A stretch of DNA of 64,000 nt, taken from positions 118 to 64,117 of the forward strand of contig NZ_AZWQ01000018.1 in the NCBI RefSeq assembly GCF_000514815.1, written 5' to 3'. Both the position numbers and the translations under genes were made by a program. The stretch comes from Salinispora fenicalii (lineage in GTDB: Bacteria > Actinomycetota > Actinomycetes > Mycobacteriales > Micromonosporaceae). Positions 27,187 to 36,455 of the stretch are shown here, piece by piece. The notes beneath the pieces were generated by a model. It searched no databases. It had not been told where the DNA came from and saw nothing but the letters and a program-made list of their open reading frames with translations. Every line of letters starts with the position of its first letter. Positions within the stretch are counted from its first letter, which is position 1.

Positions 27187-27858
27187 ATGGGTAGGCCCAC
27201 CGCAGACGACGACTCCGGACTGCCGGACCTGCCACCCGAATGGGGCCGGGTGGTCGTACCGGACAACGCCGCCGAGCTCTCAGCCGAAGCCAAACAGGTC
27301 CGCCGGGAACTGAACCGTCCGCCCCCATCCGGTTCAGTCGCGCCTGCGCTACTGGCACTCCTGGTGACCCTGGTCACCGTCTTGGCCGGGCTGAGCGCGA
27401 CCATCTGGGCGCAACTGCCCCCCGCCCCGGCCGCGTCAACCCCGGCCACGCCGGCACCGCCAGCCGACTTGATCGGGCGAACCATCCCCGCGTTCGACTT
27501 GGTGGACAACGGTCAACCGGTACCGCTGCGGGGTCTGCTGCCCGCCGTTATCCTCCTCACCGACGCGTGCGCCTGCCCGGCCGAGGTGGCCAACGCCGTC
27601 GCCGTCGCGCCGCCCGGGGTTTCCGTGATCATCATCAACCCCGACCCCGCCGTACGCGAGTCGCCCCCGGCCTCGGCCCCCACCCTTCGTACGCTCGACG
27701 ACCCGGCCGACGGGTTGCGCGCCTTTCTGCGCCTGCCGCCCCGGACCGACGTGGTCAGCGCGCTGCTCGTGGACCGCACCGGCACGGTGCAGAAGGTGCT
27801 CCCCGAGTTCCGCTCCACCGCCGACTTCGAACCCGAACTAGCCCGCCTCGCCGGCTGA
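27187..27858 (+). CDS. membrane protein with thioredoxin-like extracytoplasmic domain
   Basis: A 223-residue protein with a 50-residue cytosolic N-terminus, one membrane helix (ALLALLVTLVTVLAGLSATIW), a Pro/Ala-rich linker and a C-terminal domain that reads like a redoxin (IGRTIPAFDLVDNGQPVPL, LLTDACACPAEV, VSALLVDRTGTVQKVLPEF). The CxC replaces the usual CxxC, so disulfide activity is uncertain. It converges with the type III PKS gene and overlaps its 3' end by 21 bp. Confidence 0.65.
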   Translation: MGRPTADDDSGLPDLPPEWGRVVVPDNAAELSAEAKQVRRELNRPPPSGSVAPALLALLVTLVTVLAGLSATIWAQLPPAPAASTPATPAPPADLIGRTIPAFDLVDNGQPVPLRGLLPAVILLTDACACPAEVANAVAVAPPGVSVIIINPDPAVRESPPASAPTLRTLDDPADGLRAFLRLPPRTDVVSALLVDRTGTVQKVLPEFRSTADFEPELARLAG

Positions 27859-28899
27859 CCGTTCGAGGAGGCCCGCGTACAGGGTCAGGCCCGGGCCGAA
27901 GGCCAACATCACCACCCGTCCCGCCGGCGCGACCGCTCGGTGCAGTCGATCCAGCACCAACAACACTGTCGGCGACGAACAGTTGCCGTGCTCGGCCAGC
28001 GTCTCCCGGGACGCCGCCAGGGCGGCCGGCGGCAGGGCCAGTTCCCGCTCCACCACGTTGAGGATGCGGGGGCCGCCCGGGTGCACCGCCCAGCCATCCA
28101 CCTCCGACCGGCGCGTGCCGTACCGGGCAAGCAGGCTGTCTACCAACGCCCGTACCTGCGTGGAGAGCACCTGCGGCACCTTCGGCGACAACCCCATCCG
28201 GAACCCGGTATCGGTGACATCCCACGTCATGTGATCGGCGGTGGAGGTGTCGGTCACCGAGGCGACCTCACGCACCGCGTACCCGGGGCCACCGGGCACA
28301 ACCACGGCGGCCACCGCGGCGTCGGAGAAGAGCGCGTGCGAGACGATCTGCTGGGTGTCCACCCGGGCGGTGGCGGGCTGAATGTGCAGGCTGGTCAGCT
28401 CGGCGCAGAGCAGCAGGGCGGGTCGGCCCCGGGCGGTCACGAAGTCGCTCGCCACGCCCAGCCCCGGCAACGCCGCATAGCAGCCCATGTGACCGACGAA
28501 GACCCGCTGCGCGTCCGGTGCCATGCCGAGGTCCCGGGCGAGGAGAATGTCCAGCCCCGGGGTTGCGTAGCCAGTGCAGGAACAGACCACGAAGAGCCCG
28601 ACGTCGCCGGCGGCCAGCCCGGCGGCGGTGAGCGCCCGTCCCACCGCCTCCTTGCCCAGCGGCAGCGCCTCCACCTGATAGCGCCGCATCCGCCGCTCGG
28701 TCGGCCAGTCGGAGACATCCTCCAGCACCGGATTGACCGCAGCCTGCCGGCGCTTCACCCCCGAGTTGGCGAAGATCCGTTGGGCCAGAGCCCGGGTGGT
28801 TCCGGAGAAGTGCCGCGCGAAGAAGCCCTCCCACAGCTCACCCTGGTCGGCCGACGGCGGATGCGCCGTACCGATTCCCGCGATCACCGGCACGGCCAT
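27838..28899 (-). CDS. type III polyketide synthase
   Basis: A 353-residue chalcone/stilbene synthase-like enzyme. The catalytic triad is visible: Cys in VGHMGCYAALPGL, His in WAVHPGGPRIL, Asn in HGNCSSPTV. Bacterial members condense a fatty acyl starter with malonyl-CoA to form alkylresorcinols or pyrones. The ATG at 28899 follows GAAGGGTGGG; the frame continues upstream only as antisense. It heads a cluster with an acyl-CoA dehydrogenase-like gene, a methyltransferase and a UbiA prenyltransferase. Confidence 0.95.
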   Translation of the reverse strand: MAVPVIAGIGTAHPPSADQGELWEGFFARHFSGTTRALAQRIFANSGVKRRQAAVNPVLEDVSDWPTERRMRRYQVEALPLGKEAVGRALTAAGLAAGDVGLFVVCSCTGYATPGLDILLARDLGMAPDAQRVFVGHMGCYAALPGLGVASDFVTARGRPALLLCAELTSLHIQPATARVDTQQIVSHALFSDAAVAAVVVPGGPGYAVREVASVTDTSTADHMTWDVTDTGFRMGLSPKVPQVLSTQVRALVDSLLARYGTRRSEVDGWAVHPGGPRILNVVERELALPPAALAASRETLAEHGNCSSPTVLLVLDRLHRAVAPAGRVVMLAFGPGLTLYAGLLERSAGEAG

Positions 28900-28933
28900 G
28901 ATGCCCACCCTTCGTTCTGCTCTCCCGGCACGT

Positions 28934-30097
28934 TCACCAACGAGGGGCCGACCCGTCACGGTCCGGGTCACCACCGAGCACGGCGATGCCGAGCCAGTCC
29001 GCACAGACGTCGGAGGTGGCGGGGTGCAGCGAACCGCAACGCGCATCCCGGTACAGCCGCTCCAGCGGATGCCCCCGCCGAGTGGCCGCGGTGCCGGCCG
29101 CCTCCAGCACCGAGGCCGCCACGTCGGCCGCGGTGGTGCCCGCCAGCAACTTCGCCCGCCAGACCCAACGGTTCGTCTCGGCGTCACCGGGCGCCTCGTC
29201 CACCCGCCGGGCCGCCTCCGCCACCACCAGGTCCGCCGCGGCCACCGCCGCATCGGCGCGACCGAGCCGGGCCCGGACCGCCGGCAGACCGCCGAGGTCA
29301 CGGGCGTTCAGGTGCTCGGCCGCGGCGTCAATCGCCGCGCGCGCGACCCCGACGTAGACCGCGGCGTAGCTCGCGACCAGCCAGTGCGGCATCAACTGCG
29401 CGACGACCAGAGCCAGCCCCTCGACCCCGCCGAGCAGCCGGTCTGCCGGCACCGTGACCTCCAGGTGCAGATCATGCGAGGACGTCGCCCGCATGCCCAG
29501 CGAGTCCCAGGTCTCCTCGACGGCCAGCCCGCCTCCCGCCGGCACCAGAAACTGGGAGACCACCGAAGGATCAGCCGCGCTACGGGCGGCCACCAGATAG
29601 CCGTCGGCGTGGCCGGCGCCGGAGCAGAAGGTCTTGCTGCCCTTAATCCGCCAGCCGCCATCAACCGGCTCGTACACCGTGCTGAGCCGCGAAAGCCGGG
29701 CCCCTGCCCCGCGTTCGCTCATCGCCACCGCGTACCAGGAACCATCCGCCGCCGCACGCAGCAGCCGGTCCCGCGCCGCCAACGCCGCGTCCGGCAGACC
29801 GAGCGTTTCGGCCAGTTCCTCGGTCACCGCGCCCAGCGCACCGGTGACCGAGGCGTGCATGTTGAACACCAGCGCGGTCGCGCCGTTTCCCCGGGCCAGC
29901 TCGGTCGCGACGGCCGCGTACTCCCCGAAGGTGGCGCCCAGGCCGCCAAGCTCCCGCGGCACCATCAGGCCGAACAGGCCCGCCTCCCGGAGGTCTCGGA
30001 AATCGTCGGCCGGGAAGGTGCCATCCCGGTCGTGGTCAGCCGCCCGAGCGGCGAATCGCGGCGCCAACCGACGGGCCACCTGAACAGCCTGCATCAT
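28934..30097 (-). CDS. acyl-CoA dehydrogenase-like flavoprotein
   Basis: A 387-residue protein of the acyl-CoA dehydrogenase superfamily: N-terminal helical domain, beta domain (WYAVAMSERGAGARLSRL, GSKTFCSGAGHADGYLVAA) and C-terminal helices. The usual catalytic Glu cannot be placed by eye. Within a type III PKS cluster it could be an oxygenase or hydroxylase of the alkylresorcinol ring, since flavin monooxygenases of this fold exist, or a desaturase. It is coupled to the methyltransferase by a 4-bp ATGA overlap at 30094-30097. Confidence 0.88.
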   Translation of the reverse strand: MMQAVQVARRLAPRFAARAADHDRDGTFPADDFRDLREAGLFGLMVPRELGGLGATFGEYAAVATELARGNGATALVFNMHASVTGALGAVTEELAETLGLPDAALAARDRLLRAAADGSWYAVAMSERGAGARLSRLSTVYEPVDGGWRIKGSKTFCSGAGHADGYLVAARSAADPSVVSQFLVPAGGGLAVEETWDSLGMRATSSHDLHLEVTVPADRLLGGVEGLALVVAQLMPHWLVASYAAVYVGVARAAIDAAAEHLNARDLGGLPAVRARLGRADAAVAAADLVVAEAARRVDEAPGDAETNRWVWRAKLLAGTTAADVAASVLEAAGTAATRRGHPLERLYRDARCGSLHPATSDVCADWLGIAVLGGDPDRDGSAPRW

Positions 30098-30885
30098 GCG
30101 ACCGTCCCCTCCTTGGGTACATCCGTCCGCGTCTGATCGCGCTCGCGCCGGCCCCAGCCCTGGTCACGTCGGCCCCAGCCCTGGTAGAGCACTGCGGTTG
30201 ACCAGGTCGGCACGATGCGTGGAGGCACCCCGCCCGCACTCCCTGCCCGCCGGGCCAGCCAGCCGAGCATCCGGGTCAGCTGCGGTCGAATCCCACGCAC
30301 CCGCAGGTCAACACCGTGCCGGGCGCATTCGGCGGCCAACGCGCGGGCATCCACGAACAACCGTGGGTCGTGGATCCCCCGTGGGACCGTGGGCAGCCGC
30401 TCGCCGATGTGGACGGCGAGTAGGCGACTCAGCGCGGTGTCATTGAGCGTGTCGAGGACGAGCAGCCCGCCCGGGCGGAGTAGGCGGCAGGCCTCGGCCA
30501 CCACCGTTCGCCAGTCGGGAACGTGCTCCAACAGTTCGCCCGCGGCCACCACGTCGGCGCAGCCGGAGGCGAGCGGCACGGCGGTCGCGTCGGCGTTGAC
30601 CACCGTCACGCCATGCCCGGCGGCCTGGCGTAGCGCCGAGCCGGTCAGGTCGACCCCAACATGTCGATAGCCCTTGCCGGCCAGGTGCGGGGCGAGTAGC
30701 CCGGCACCGCAGCCGAGATCGACCAGAAGGGCGGCGGGGTGCGACGCCGCAGGCACCAACGCCGCCCGGGACTCGGCCAGCCAGTGCAACATGGCGAACG
30801 CGCCGTCCGGCCGCCACCACTCCCCGGCCAGGTCGTCGTACTGGCGCGGATCATTGCGCGGCAGGGTGCGACCCGCGTCTGGCAT
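30094..30885 (-). CDS. UbiG-like SAM methyltransferase
   Basis: A 263-residue class I methyltransferase. Motif I LLVDLGCGAGLLAPHLAG and the acidic loop GVDL bind SAM; GELLEHVPDW and RLLRPGGLLVLDTLND are UbiG-like. It probably O-methylates a phenolic polyketide. The C-terminus carries a duplicated QGWGRR from a 16-bp repeat with 21-bp period (30149-30164 and 30170-30185), lying past the catalytic core. It is divergent from the prenyltransferase over a 45-bp gap. Confidence 0.9.
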   Translation of the reverse strand: MPDAGRTLPRNDPRQYDDLAGEWWRPDGAFAMLHWLAESRAALVPAASHPAALLVDLGCGAGLLAPHLAGKGYRHVGVDLTGSALRQAAGHGVTVVNADATAVPLASGCADVVAAGELLEHVPDWRTVVAEACRLLRPGGLLVLDTLNDTALSRLLAVHIGERLPTVPRGIHDPRLFVDARALAAECARHGVDLRVRGIRPQLTRMLGWLARRAGSAGGVPPRIVPTWSTAVLYQGWGRRDQGWGRRERDQTRTDVPKEGTVA

Positions 30886-30930
30886 GGACTGAGCGTGGCA
30901 CGACTGCCCGGTAACGACCAGACTTCCCTC

Positions 30931-31863
30931 ATGACCTCCTCAGTGCTACGGCGTGTCGCGCGGGTGCTGACCCGGCCAGACCAAGCCGGGCCCGCAACCG
31001 GCGACGCCGGCTCGGGAGCGACCCGCACCCGGCGGGTGGTGGCCCTGCTCCGGGCCAGTCATCCCGAGCCCGCAGCCGCGGTCACCACCGTGGCTGGCCT
31101 GCTCGCCTGGGGCGTCGGGCACCGGCCGGCGGGGGTGGTCGCCGTGGTGCTCACCGTGGCCGCCAGCCAACTCGCCGTCGGTTGGACCAACGACGCGCTC
31201 GACGCAAAGCGGGACATCGTGGTCGGGCGACGCGACAAGCCGGTCGCCGCCGGTCTGGTCAGCCGCCGCACAACCGCTCTAGCCGCGGTCACGGCCACGC
31301 TCGCCACCCCGGTGCTCGCGCTGACGACGAACCAACCCGCTGCGGCCGTAGCCACCGCCGCCCTGATCTCCGCGCTGCTCTACAACTGGCCGCTGAAGTC
31401 CTCACCACTGTCGGTCCTGCCCTACTCGATCTCCTTCGGGTCGTTGCCGGCCTTCGTCGTGCTGGCCCTGCCGGCCGCTGGAACCCCACCGGTCTGGCTG
31501 GTCACCGCCGCAGCCCTGCTCGGCGCGGGCGCGCACTTCGCGAACGTGCTGCCCGATCTCGATGACGACGCCCGCACCGGGGTCCGCGGGCTGCCCCACC
31601 GGCTCGGCGCGGGCGGCAGTCGAATCGCGGCCATCGGACTCCTTCTCGCCGCGACCGCCGCCCTGGTGTTCGGGCCGCCCGGACCACCGTCGCCGGTCGG
31701 GCTCGCCACGGTGATCGCCGCCCTGCTGATACCACCGCTCCTCTGGTGCGGCGAGCGCGTCACCAACCGCACCAAGAACCGGTCGGTGGCCGCCTTCCGA
31801 GCAGTTCTGATAATTGCTTTCATCGATGTGCTTCTGCTCGTGACCAGCGGACCGTTGATCTGA
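30931..31863 (+). CDS. UbiA-family prenyltransferase
   Basis: A 310-residue integral membrane protein with about eight or nine helices. The two Asp-rich Mg-diphosphate motifs are NDALDAKRD and NVLPDLDDDARTG. UbiA enzymes attach a prenyl chain to an aromatic acceptor. With the adjacent type III PKS and methyltransferase, the acceptor is probably an alkylresorcinol-derived phenol. The ATG at 30931 has a weak ribosome site; the frame is open upstream, overlapping the divergent gene. Confidence 0.9.
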   Translation: MTSSVLRRVARVLTRPDQAGPATGDAGSGATRTRRVVALLRASHPEPAAAVTTVAGLLAWGVGHRPAGVVAVVLTVAASQLAVGWTNDALDAKRDIVVGRRDKPVAAGLVSRRTTALAAVTATLATPVLALTTNQPAAAVATAALISALLYNWPLKSSPLSVLPYSISFGSLPAFVVLALPAAGTPPVWLVTAAALLGAGAHFANVLPDLDDDARTGVRGLPHRLGAGGSRIAAIGLLLAATAALVFGPPGPPSPVGLATVIAALLIPPLLWCGERVTNRTKNRSVAAFRAVLIIAFIDVLLLVTSGPLI

Positions 31864-32000
31864 GCACGCCCGCAGAGGTGGCATCCCCGGGTCGGCGTGC
31901 GGAACTGGATCAGTCCCAACTACCCTGGAGCGCGGTCTGCACGGGCATGGCCACCGTGTCCGGCGTACGACCGGGCCCGATCATGACGAGGAGGACCGAC

Positions 32001-32654
32001 GTGACGCGCTCGATCAGGGGTTCCCGCCGGTCGGCCCTGTTGCTGGCCGGATTGGCAACGAGCGGGCTACTGCTCACCGGATGCAGCGCCGGCCAGGTTG
32101 CCGAGACTGCCGGAACCGTACCGTCGGTTCAGGGCGTCAATGTCGCGAGCAAGAACGGTGACTTCGCCGTTCGTAGCCTGCTGATCGCCTATCCGGGGGT
32201 GGATGGCTACCAGGCCGGCGACGACGCGAACCTGGACGTGGTCCTCTACAACGACTCGCCGGACCGGGTCATCGTGACCGTCACCACCGAGGACGCCCGG
32301 GACATCGTTCTCAGCGACCCCCACGCCCCGCTCGGGGAGGGCTCGTCCACGACGACTACCGAGACCGAGGCCCCCGCTGGCGGACCGACCCAAGTCGCGG
32401 TGCCACCGCTGAGCTACGTGCAGCTCAACTCGGAGACCTCGACGGTGCTGCGGCTGATCGGACTGAACACGCCGCTGCACGTTGGTGAGGCCATCTTCGT
32501 GACCTTCGACTTCGGTGGCACCACGATCCGGGCAGCGGCTCCGGTCTCCGTGCCGCTGAGCCCGGCTACTCCCCCAGAGCCGATCATCGAGCGCCACACC
32601 GGCTTCGAGGAGTTGGAGGACGGGCACGGTGGTGCGGGTGGCGCCGGGCACTGA
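32001..32654 (+). CDS. secreted lipoprotein of unknown function
   Basis: A 217-residue protein with a type II signal peptide: twin arginines (RGSRRSALLLAG) and lipobox LLTGC at residues 23-27. The mature part is beta-rich (LDVVLYNDSPDRVIVTVTT; EAIFVTFDFGGTTI), like copper-chaperone-type or Ig-like domains, but lacks a clear metal motif. The GTG at 32001 has AGGAGG seven bases upstream; an in-frame ATG at 31983 has no such site. It stands 28 bp before radA. Confidence 0.85.
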   Translation: MTRSIRGSRRSALLLAGLATSGLLLTGCSAGQVAETAGTVPSVQGVNVASKNGDFAVRSLLIAYPGVDGYQAGDDANLDVVLYNDSPDRVIVTVTTEDARDIVLSDPHAPLGEGSSTTTTETEAPAGGPTQVAVPPLSYVQLNSETSTVLRLIGLNTPLHVGEAIFVTFDFGGTTIRAAAPVSVPLSPATPPEPIIERHTGFEELEDGHGGAGGAGH

Positions 32655-32670
32655 CCGCCGACGCGACGGT

Positions 32671-32682
32671 TAACGTCCTGGG
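32671..32682 (+). promoter_or_regulatory. leaderless -10 element of radA
   Basis: TAACGT (32671-32676) followed by six bases and the GTG start fits the TANNNT-N6-start layout of leaderless actinobacterial genes. Confidence 0.5.
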
Positions 32683-34128
32683 GTGACCACCTCCCGATCC
32701 TCCCGCGCCGGTGCGACCGGTGGCCGCGCCCGCGCCGCCCGCGAGCCCCGCCCCGCCTACGAGTGCGACGCCTGCGGTCACCAGCCACCGAAGTGGGTTG
32801 GCCGCTGCCCGGAGTGCGGCGAGTGGGGTTCGGTCGTCGAGTGCACGCTGACCGGCCCGACCGTCTCCGGCCGGGTAGTCAGTTCTCGGCTGCCGGCCGA
32901 GCCCGCACGACCAATCGCCACCATCAGCGCCGCGCCCGCGCGTGCCCGCCCGACCGGCGTCAGTGAGCTCGACCGGGTGCTCGGCGGCGGCCTGGTTCCG
33001 GGCGCGGTGGTGTTGCTCGCCGGTGAGCCGGGGGTCGGCAAGTCGACCCTGCTACTCGACGTGGCGCAGCAGTGGGCCGCCGGCGGCGCCAACCCATCGC
33101 TCGTGGTCAGTGGCGAGGAGTCGGTCAGTCAGGTCCGGCTACGCGCCGAACGGATGGGCACCCTGCACGAGCAGCTCTATCTGGCGGCCGAGAGCGACCT
33201 CGCCGCGGTACTCGGGCACCTGGACGCGGTCAAACCGGGGCTGCTGGTGCTGGATTCGGTGCAGACGATCTCGACCACCGGCACCGAAGGAGTGCCCGGT
33301 GGGGTGACCCAGGTCCGTGCGGTCACCGCGGCCCTGGTGGCGGTCGCCAAGGAGCGGGGCATCGCGACGCTGCTGGTGGGGCACGTCACCAAGGACGGCC
33401 AAGTGGCCGGCCCCCGGGTGCTGGAACACCTGGTTGACGTGGTGCTGCACTTCGAAGGAGACAAGCACTCGTCCCTGCGGTTGGTGCGGGGGGTGAAGAA
33501 CCGGTTCGGTGCGGCCGACGAGGTCGGCTGCTTCGAGATGCACGAGGGCGGCATCAGTAGCCTGGCCGACCCGTCCGGGCTCTTCCTCACCCGCTACTCG
33601 GAGCCGGTTCCCGGCACCTGCGTCACCGTGGCGATGGAGGGGCGACGTGCCCTGGTCACCGAGGTGCAGGCGCTGATCGGGGCGACCGTGGCCGGGTCGC
33701 CCCGACGGACGGTCTCCGGGCTCGACTCAGCCCGACTCGCGATGGTCCTGGCGGTGCTCCAACGACGTACGGAGCGGTTGACCCTGCACGATCGGGAGGT
33801 CTTCGCGGCCACTGTTGGCGGCATCCGGGTCGTCGAGCCAGCCGCCGACCTGGCGGTCGCCTTGGCGGTCGCCTCCGGCGGACTCAACCTCGCAATCACC
33901 CCGCACCTGGTGGCGATCGGGGAGGTCGGCCTCACCGGTGAGGTGCGCCGGGTGGGGGCGGTGCCACGCCGGCTGGCTGAGGCGACCCGGCTCGGCTTCC
34001 GGCTCGCCCTCGTGCCACCGGGCTGCGGTCCGGAGAGCACCGGCGTCCGCGCCGACCAACTGCGAGTGATCGAAGTCAGTGATGTCCGGGCCGCGCTTCA
34101 AGCCGTCGCGCGGGCATCTGCGGAATAA
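32683..34128 (+). CDS. radA: DNA repair protein RadA
   Basis: A 481-residue protein. Zinc finger CDACGHQPPKWVGRCPECG near residues 28-46, RecA-like core with Walker A GEPGVGKST, the RadA-specific KNRFG motif at 272-276, and a C-terminal Lon-like domain. RadA promotes branch migration in recombination repair. It directly precedes disA, the conserved pairing in Gram-positive bacteria; in Bacillus RadA interacts with DisA. Confidence 0.97.
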   Translation: MTTSRSSRAGATGGRARAAREPRPAYECDACGHQPPKWVGRCPECGEWGSVVECTLTGPTVSGRVVSSRLPAEPARPIATISAAPARARPTGVSELDRVLGGGLVPGAVVLLAGEPGVGKSTLLLDVAQQWAAGGANPSLVVSGEESVSQVRLRAERMGTLHEQLYLAAESDLAAVLGHLDAVKPGLLVLDSVQTISTTGTEGVPGGVTQVRAVTAALVAVAKERGIATLLVGHVTKDGQVAGPRVLEHLVDVVLHFEGDKHSSLRLVRGVKNRFGAADEVGCFEMHEGGISSLADPSGLFLTRYSEPVPGTCVTVAMEGRRALVTEVQALIGATVAGSPRRTVSGLDSARLAMVLAVLQRRTERLTLHDREVFAATVGGIRVVEPAADLAVALAVASGGLNLAITPHLVAIGEVGLTGEVRRVGAVPRRLAEATRLGFRLALVPPGCGPESTGVRADQLRVIEVSDVRAALQAVARASAE

Positions 34129-34248
34129 CCTTCAGCCCGTCGATACAGAAACTTCCGGATGAATCACCATATAGACGGCGGAATCAGTTAATCCGGGCAG
34201 CACGACACATCACAGTAACCGCGGCAGCACCCACCGCAGAGTAGTCCG

Positions 34249-34260
34249 TAGACTGTCCCC
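34249..34260 (+). promoter_or_regulatory. leaderless -10 element of disA
   Basis: TAGACT (34249-34254), six bases, then the GTG start. This is the same TANNNT-N6-GTG layout as radA, so disA can be transcribed separately from radA. Confidence 0.55.
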
Positions 34261-35436
34261 GTGCCGACCGACCGCGACACCACCAAGCCTGCCGGCGCGA
34301 CACCGTACGCCCGCACCGGTGCCGTCGGTTCGCCCACCCGTCCGATCAGCGTGCACGTGACCGGCGGCGCGGCCAGCGACCCGCTCCGCGCCAACCTGGC
34401 CCTGATGGCCCCCGGCACCGCCCTGCGCGACGGGCTGGAGCGGATCCTCCGCGGACGCACCGGCGCCCTGATCGTCCTAGGCTACGACAAGGTCGTCGAA
34501 AGCCTCTGCACCGGCGGCTTCCCGCTCGACGTGGAATTCTCCGCCACCCGCGTACGTGAACTGTGCAAAATGGATGGCGCCGTGGTGCTCTCCAGCGACG
34601 GTAGCCGGATTGTCCGGGCAGCAGTGCATCTGATGCCCGATCCCGCGATTCCCACCGAGGAGTCCGGCACCCGGCACCGCACCGCCGAGCGAGTCGCGCG
34701 TCAGACCGGCTACCCGGTCATCTCGGTGAGCCAGTCCATGCGGATCATCAGCCTCTACGTCAACGGCCAGCGGCACGCGCTGGACGATTCGGCCGCCATC
34801 CTCTCCCGAGCCAACCAGGCGCTCGCCACGCTCGAGCGATACAAGCTACGCCTGGACGAGGTCTCCGGCACCCTCTCCGCCCTGGAGATAGAGGACCTGG
34901 TCACCGTTCGGGACGCGGTCGCCGTCGTCCAACGGCTCGAGATGGTCCGTCGAATCGCCGACGAGATCGCCGGATACGTGGTGGAGCTGGGCACCGACGG
35001 CCGGCTCCTCGCGCTGCAGCTCGACGAGCTGATGGCCGGTGTGGACGCCGATCGCACCCTGGTCATCCGGGACTACCTACCCACCGGCCGCAAGTCACGC
35101 ACCCTCGACGAGGCCTTGGTCGAGCTGGACCTGCTGACCGCAACCGAACTGATCGACCTGGTCGCGGTCAGCAGAGCGATCGGCTACCCGGCCGCCGCCG
35201 ACGCACTCGACGCCGCACTCAGCCCCCGCGGCTTCCGGCTACTGGCCAAGGTTCCGCGGCTGCCGGTGACGATCGTTGACCGCCTGGTGGGGCACTTCGG
35301 CAGCCTGCAGCGGCTGCTCGGCGCGACCGTAGAGGACCTGCAGGCCGTTGAGGGCGTCGGAGACGCCCGGGCCAGGGGTGTCCGAGAAGGCCTTTCCCGG
35401 CTCGCTGAGGCATCGATCCTGGAACGCTACGTCTGA
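34261..35436 (+). CDS. disA: DNA integrity scanning diadenylate cyclase
   Basis: A 391-residue octameric enzyme that makes c-di-AMP from two ATP and pauses at DNA branches. The DAC-domain motifs are D105-G-A and R138-H-R-T-A. A central helical spine follows, and a helix-hairpin-helix DNA-binding domain is at the C-terminus ([20 protein letters not shown]). Length is typical for actinobacterial DisA. Confidence 0.97.
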   Translation: MPTDRDTTKPAGATPYARTGAVGSPTRPISVHVTGGAASDPLRANLALMAPGTALRDGLERILRGRTGALIVLGYDKVVESLCTGGFPLDVEFSATRVRELCKMDGAVVLSSDGSRIVRAAVHLMPDPAIPTEESGTRHRTAERVARQTGYPVISVSQSMRIISLYVNGQRHALDDSAAILSRANQALATLERYKLRLDEVSGTLSALEIEDLVTVRDAVAVVQRLEMVRRIADEIAGYVVELGTDGRLLALQLDELMAGVDADRTLVIRDYLPTGRKSRTLDEALVELDLLTATELIDLVAVSRAIGYPAAADALDAALSPRGFRLLAKVPRLPVTIVDRLVGHFGSLQRLLGATVEDLQAVEGVGDARARGVREGLSRLAEASILERYV

Positions 35437-35544
35437 CCCCGCCGATGGCACGGCACCGGCGACGAGCCGACGCCCGACCTACTGGTGTGCGGTACGCCCC
35501 GCGGTCCGCCGGGGCGCGATCCCGTCGACTGAAGTACAGCTCCG

Positions 35545-36258
35545 TCAGCCGGTGACCTCAAGCTGCACGGGCTTGCTGTACTTCGTGCCGACCCGGGCGA
35601 ACACCTCATAGGTGCCGGGCGGGGCCTCGGGGCCGGTGGCGACCCCACCTTGACAGCGGGTGTGGTCGTTACCATTCCAGGTGATCCAAAAGGACCGCAC
35701 GCCGCCCGGCGTGAGCGAGTGGACATCCGAGCCCTCGTTGGTGCCACAGGTGTCGGAGGACCAGACCATCGCCGCCCCATCCTTGACGAACAGCTCCTGT
35801 AGGTCCGCGCCGACATCCCGGCTACAGGTCCGGTCCGAACTATTCTGGATCTTTAATTGCAGATCAACGGTGCTGCCCTGACCCATTGACTCCGACTGGA
35901 CAATGGCGGTCACGCTGATCTCGCTATCGGCGCAGGTTCCAGCGTCGGTGACCGGGGGAGCTGGCGGTGCTGGGGCCGGGTCGTCCGGCTCACTCGACTC
36001 GGACGACTCGGAGTTGGGCGGCTCCTCCCCGCCGGCATCGCCCGAGTCATCCGGGGGCTCCGGCTGCTCAGTGCCCGCCGGGGTTTCGGAGTCGCCGGAG
36101 GACTGCTCTTGCCCGCTGGCATTCTTGTTGGCGGGCTCCTCCGAGCTACCCCACGAGGAGTAGAAAACCACAACCAGGAAAAGGAACACCGCTCCGAGCA
36201 CAACGGCACGACGCCGCCAGTAAACGGCTGGGGGCAAGGGGCCGACCGTCAGACGCAT
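35545..36258 (-). CDS. membrane-anchored protein with acidic linker
   Basis: A 237-residue protein with one N-terminal membrane helix (VVLGAVFLFLVVVFYSSWG), a Ser/Glu/Pro-rich linker of about 70 residues, and a C-terminal beta-rich extracytoplasmic domain with paired cysteines (GTCADSE, DRTCSRDV, DTCGTNEG, TRCQGG). The domain (STVDLQLKIQNSSDRTC) resembles secreted Ig-like modules of actinobacteria. The function is unknown. Confidence 0.75.
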   Translation of the reverse strand: MRLTVGPLPPAVYWRRRAVVLGAVFLFLVVVFYSSWGSSEEPANKNASGQEQSSGDSETPAGTEQPEPPDDSGDAGGEEPPNSESSESSEPDDPAPAPPAPPVTDAGTCADSEISVTAIVQSESMGQGSTVDLQLKIQNSSDRTCSRDVGADLQELFVKDGAAMVWSSDTCGTNEGSDVHSLTPGGVRSFWITWNGNDHTRCQGGVATGPEAPPGTYEVFARVGTKYSKPVQLEVTG

Positions 36259-36455
36259 GATGTCCTACCGTAGCGGCGTCGCATGCGGCAACCGACAGCG
36301 ACGCGCCGAGCCAGCCTCCGCCAACGGAAGCTTTTCTCCGCTTACGACCACTCAGGTCGCCGAAGGTGTAGACATACAAACGGAAGGTAACCTAGGCCGC
36401 TGCGGCCGAGTCACCTTCTCCCGGCCGACCAGTGGCTCGGAGCCGGGACCGGTGA

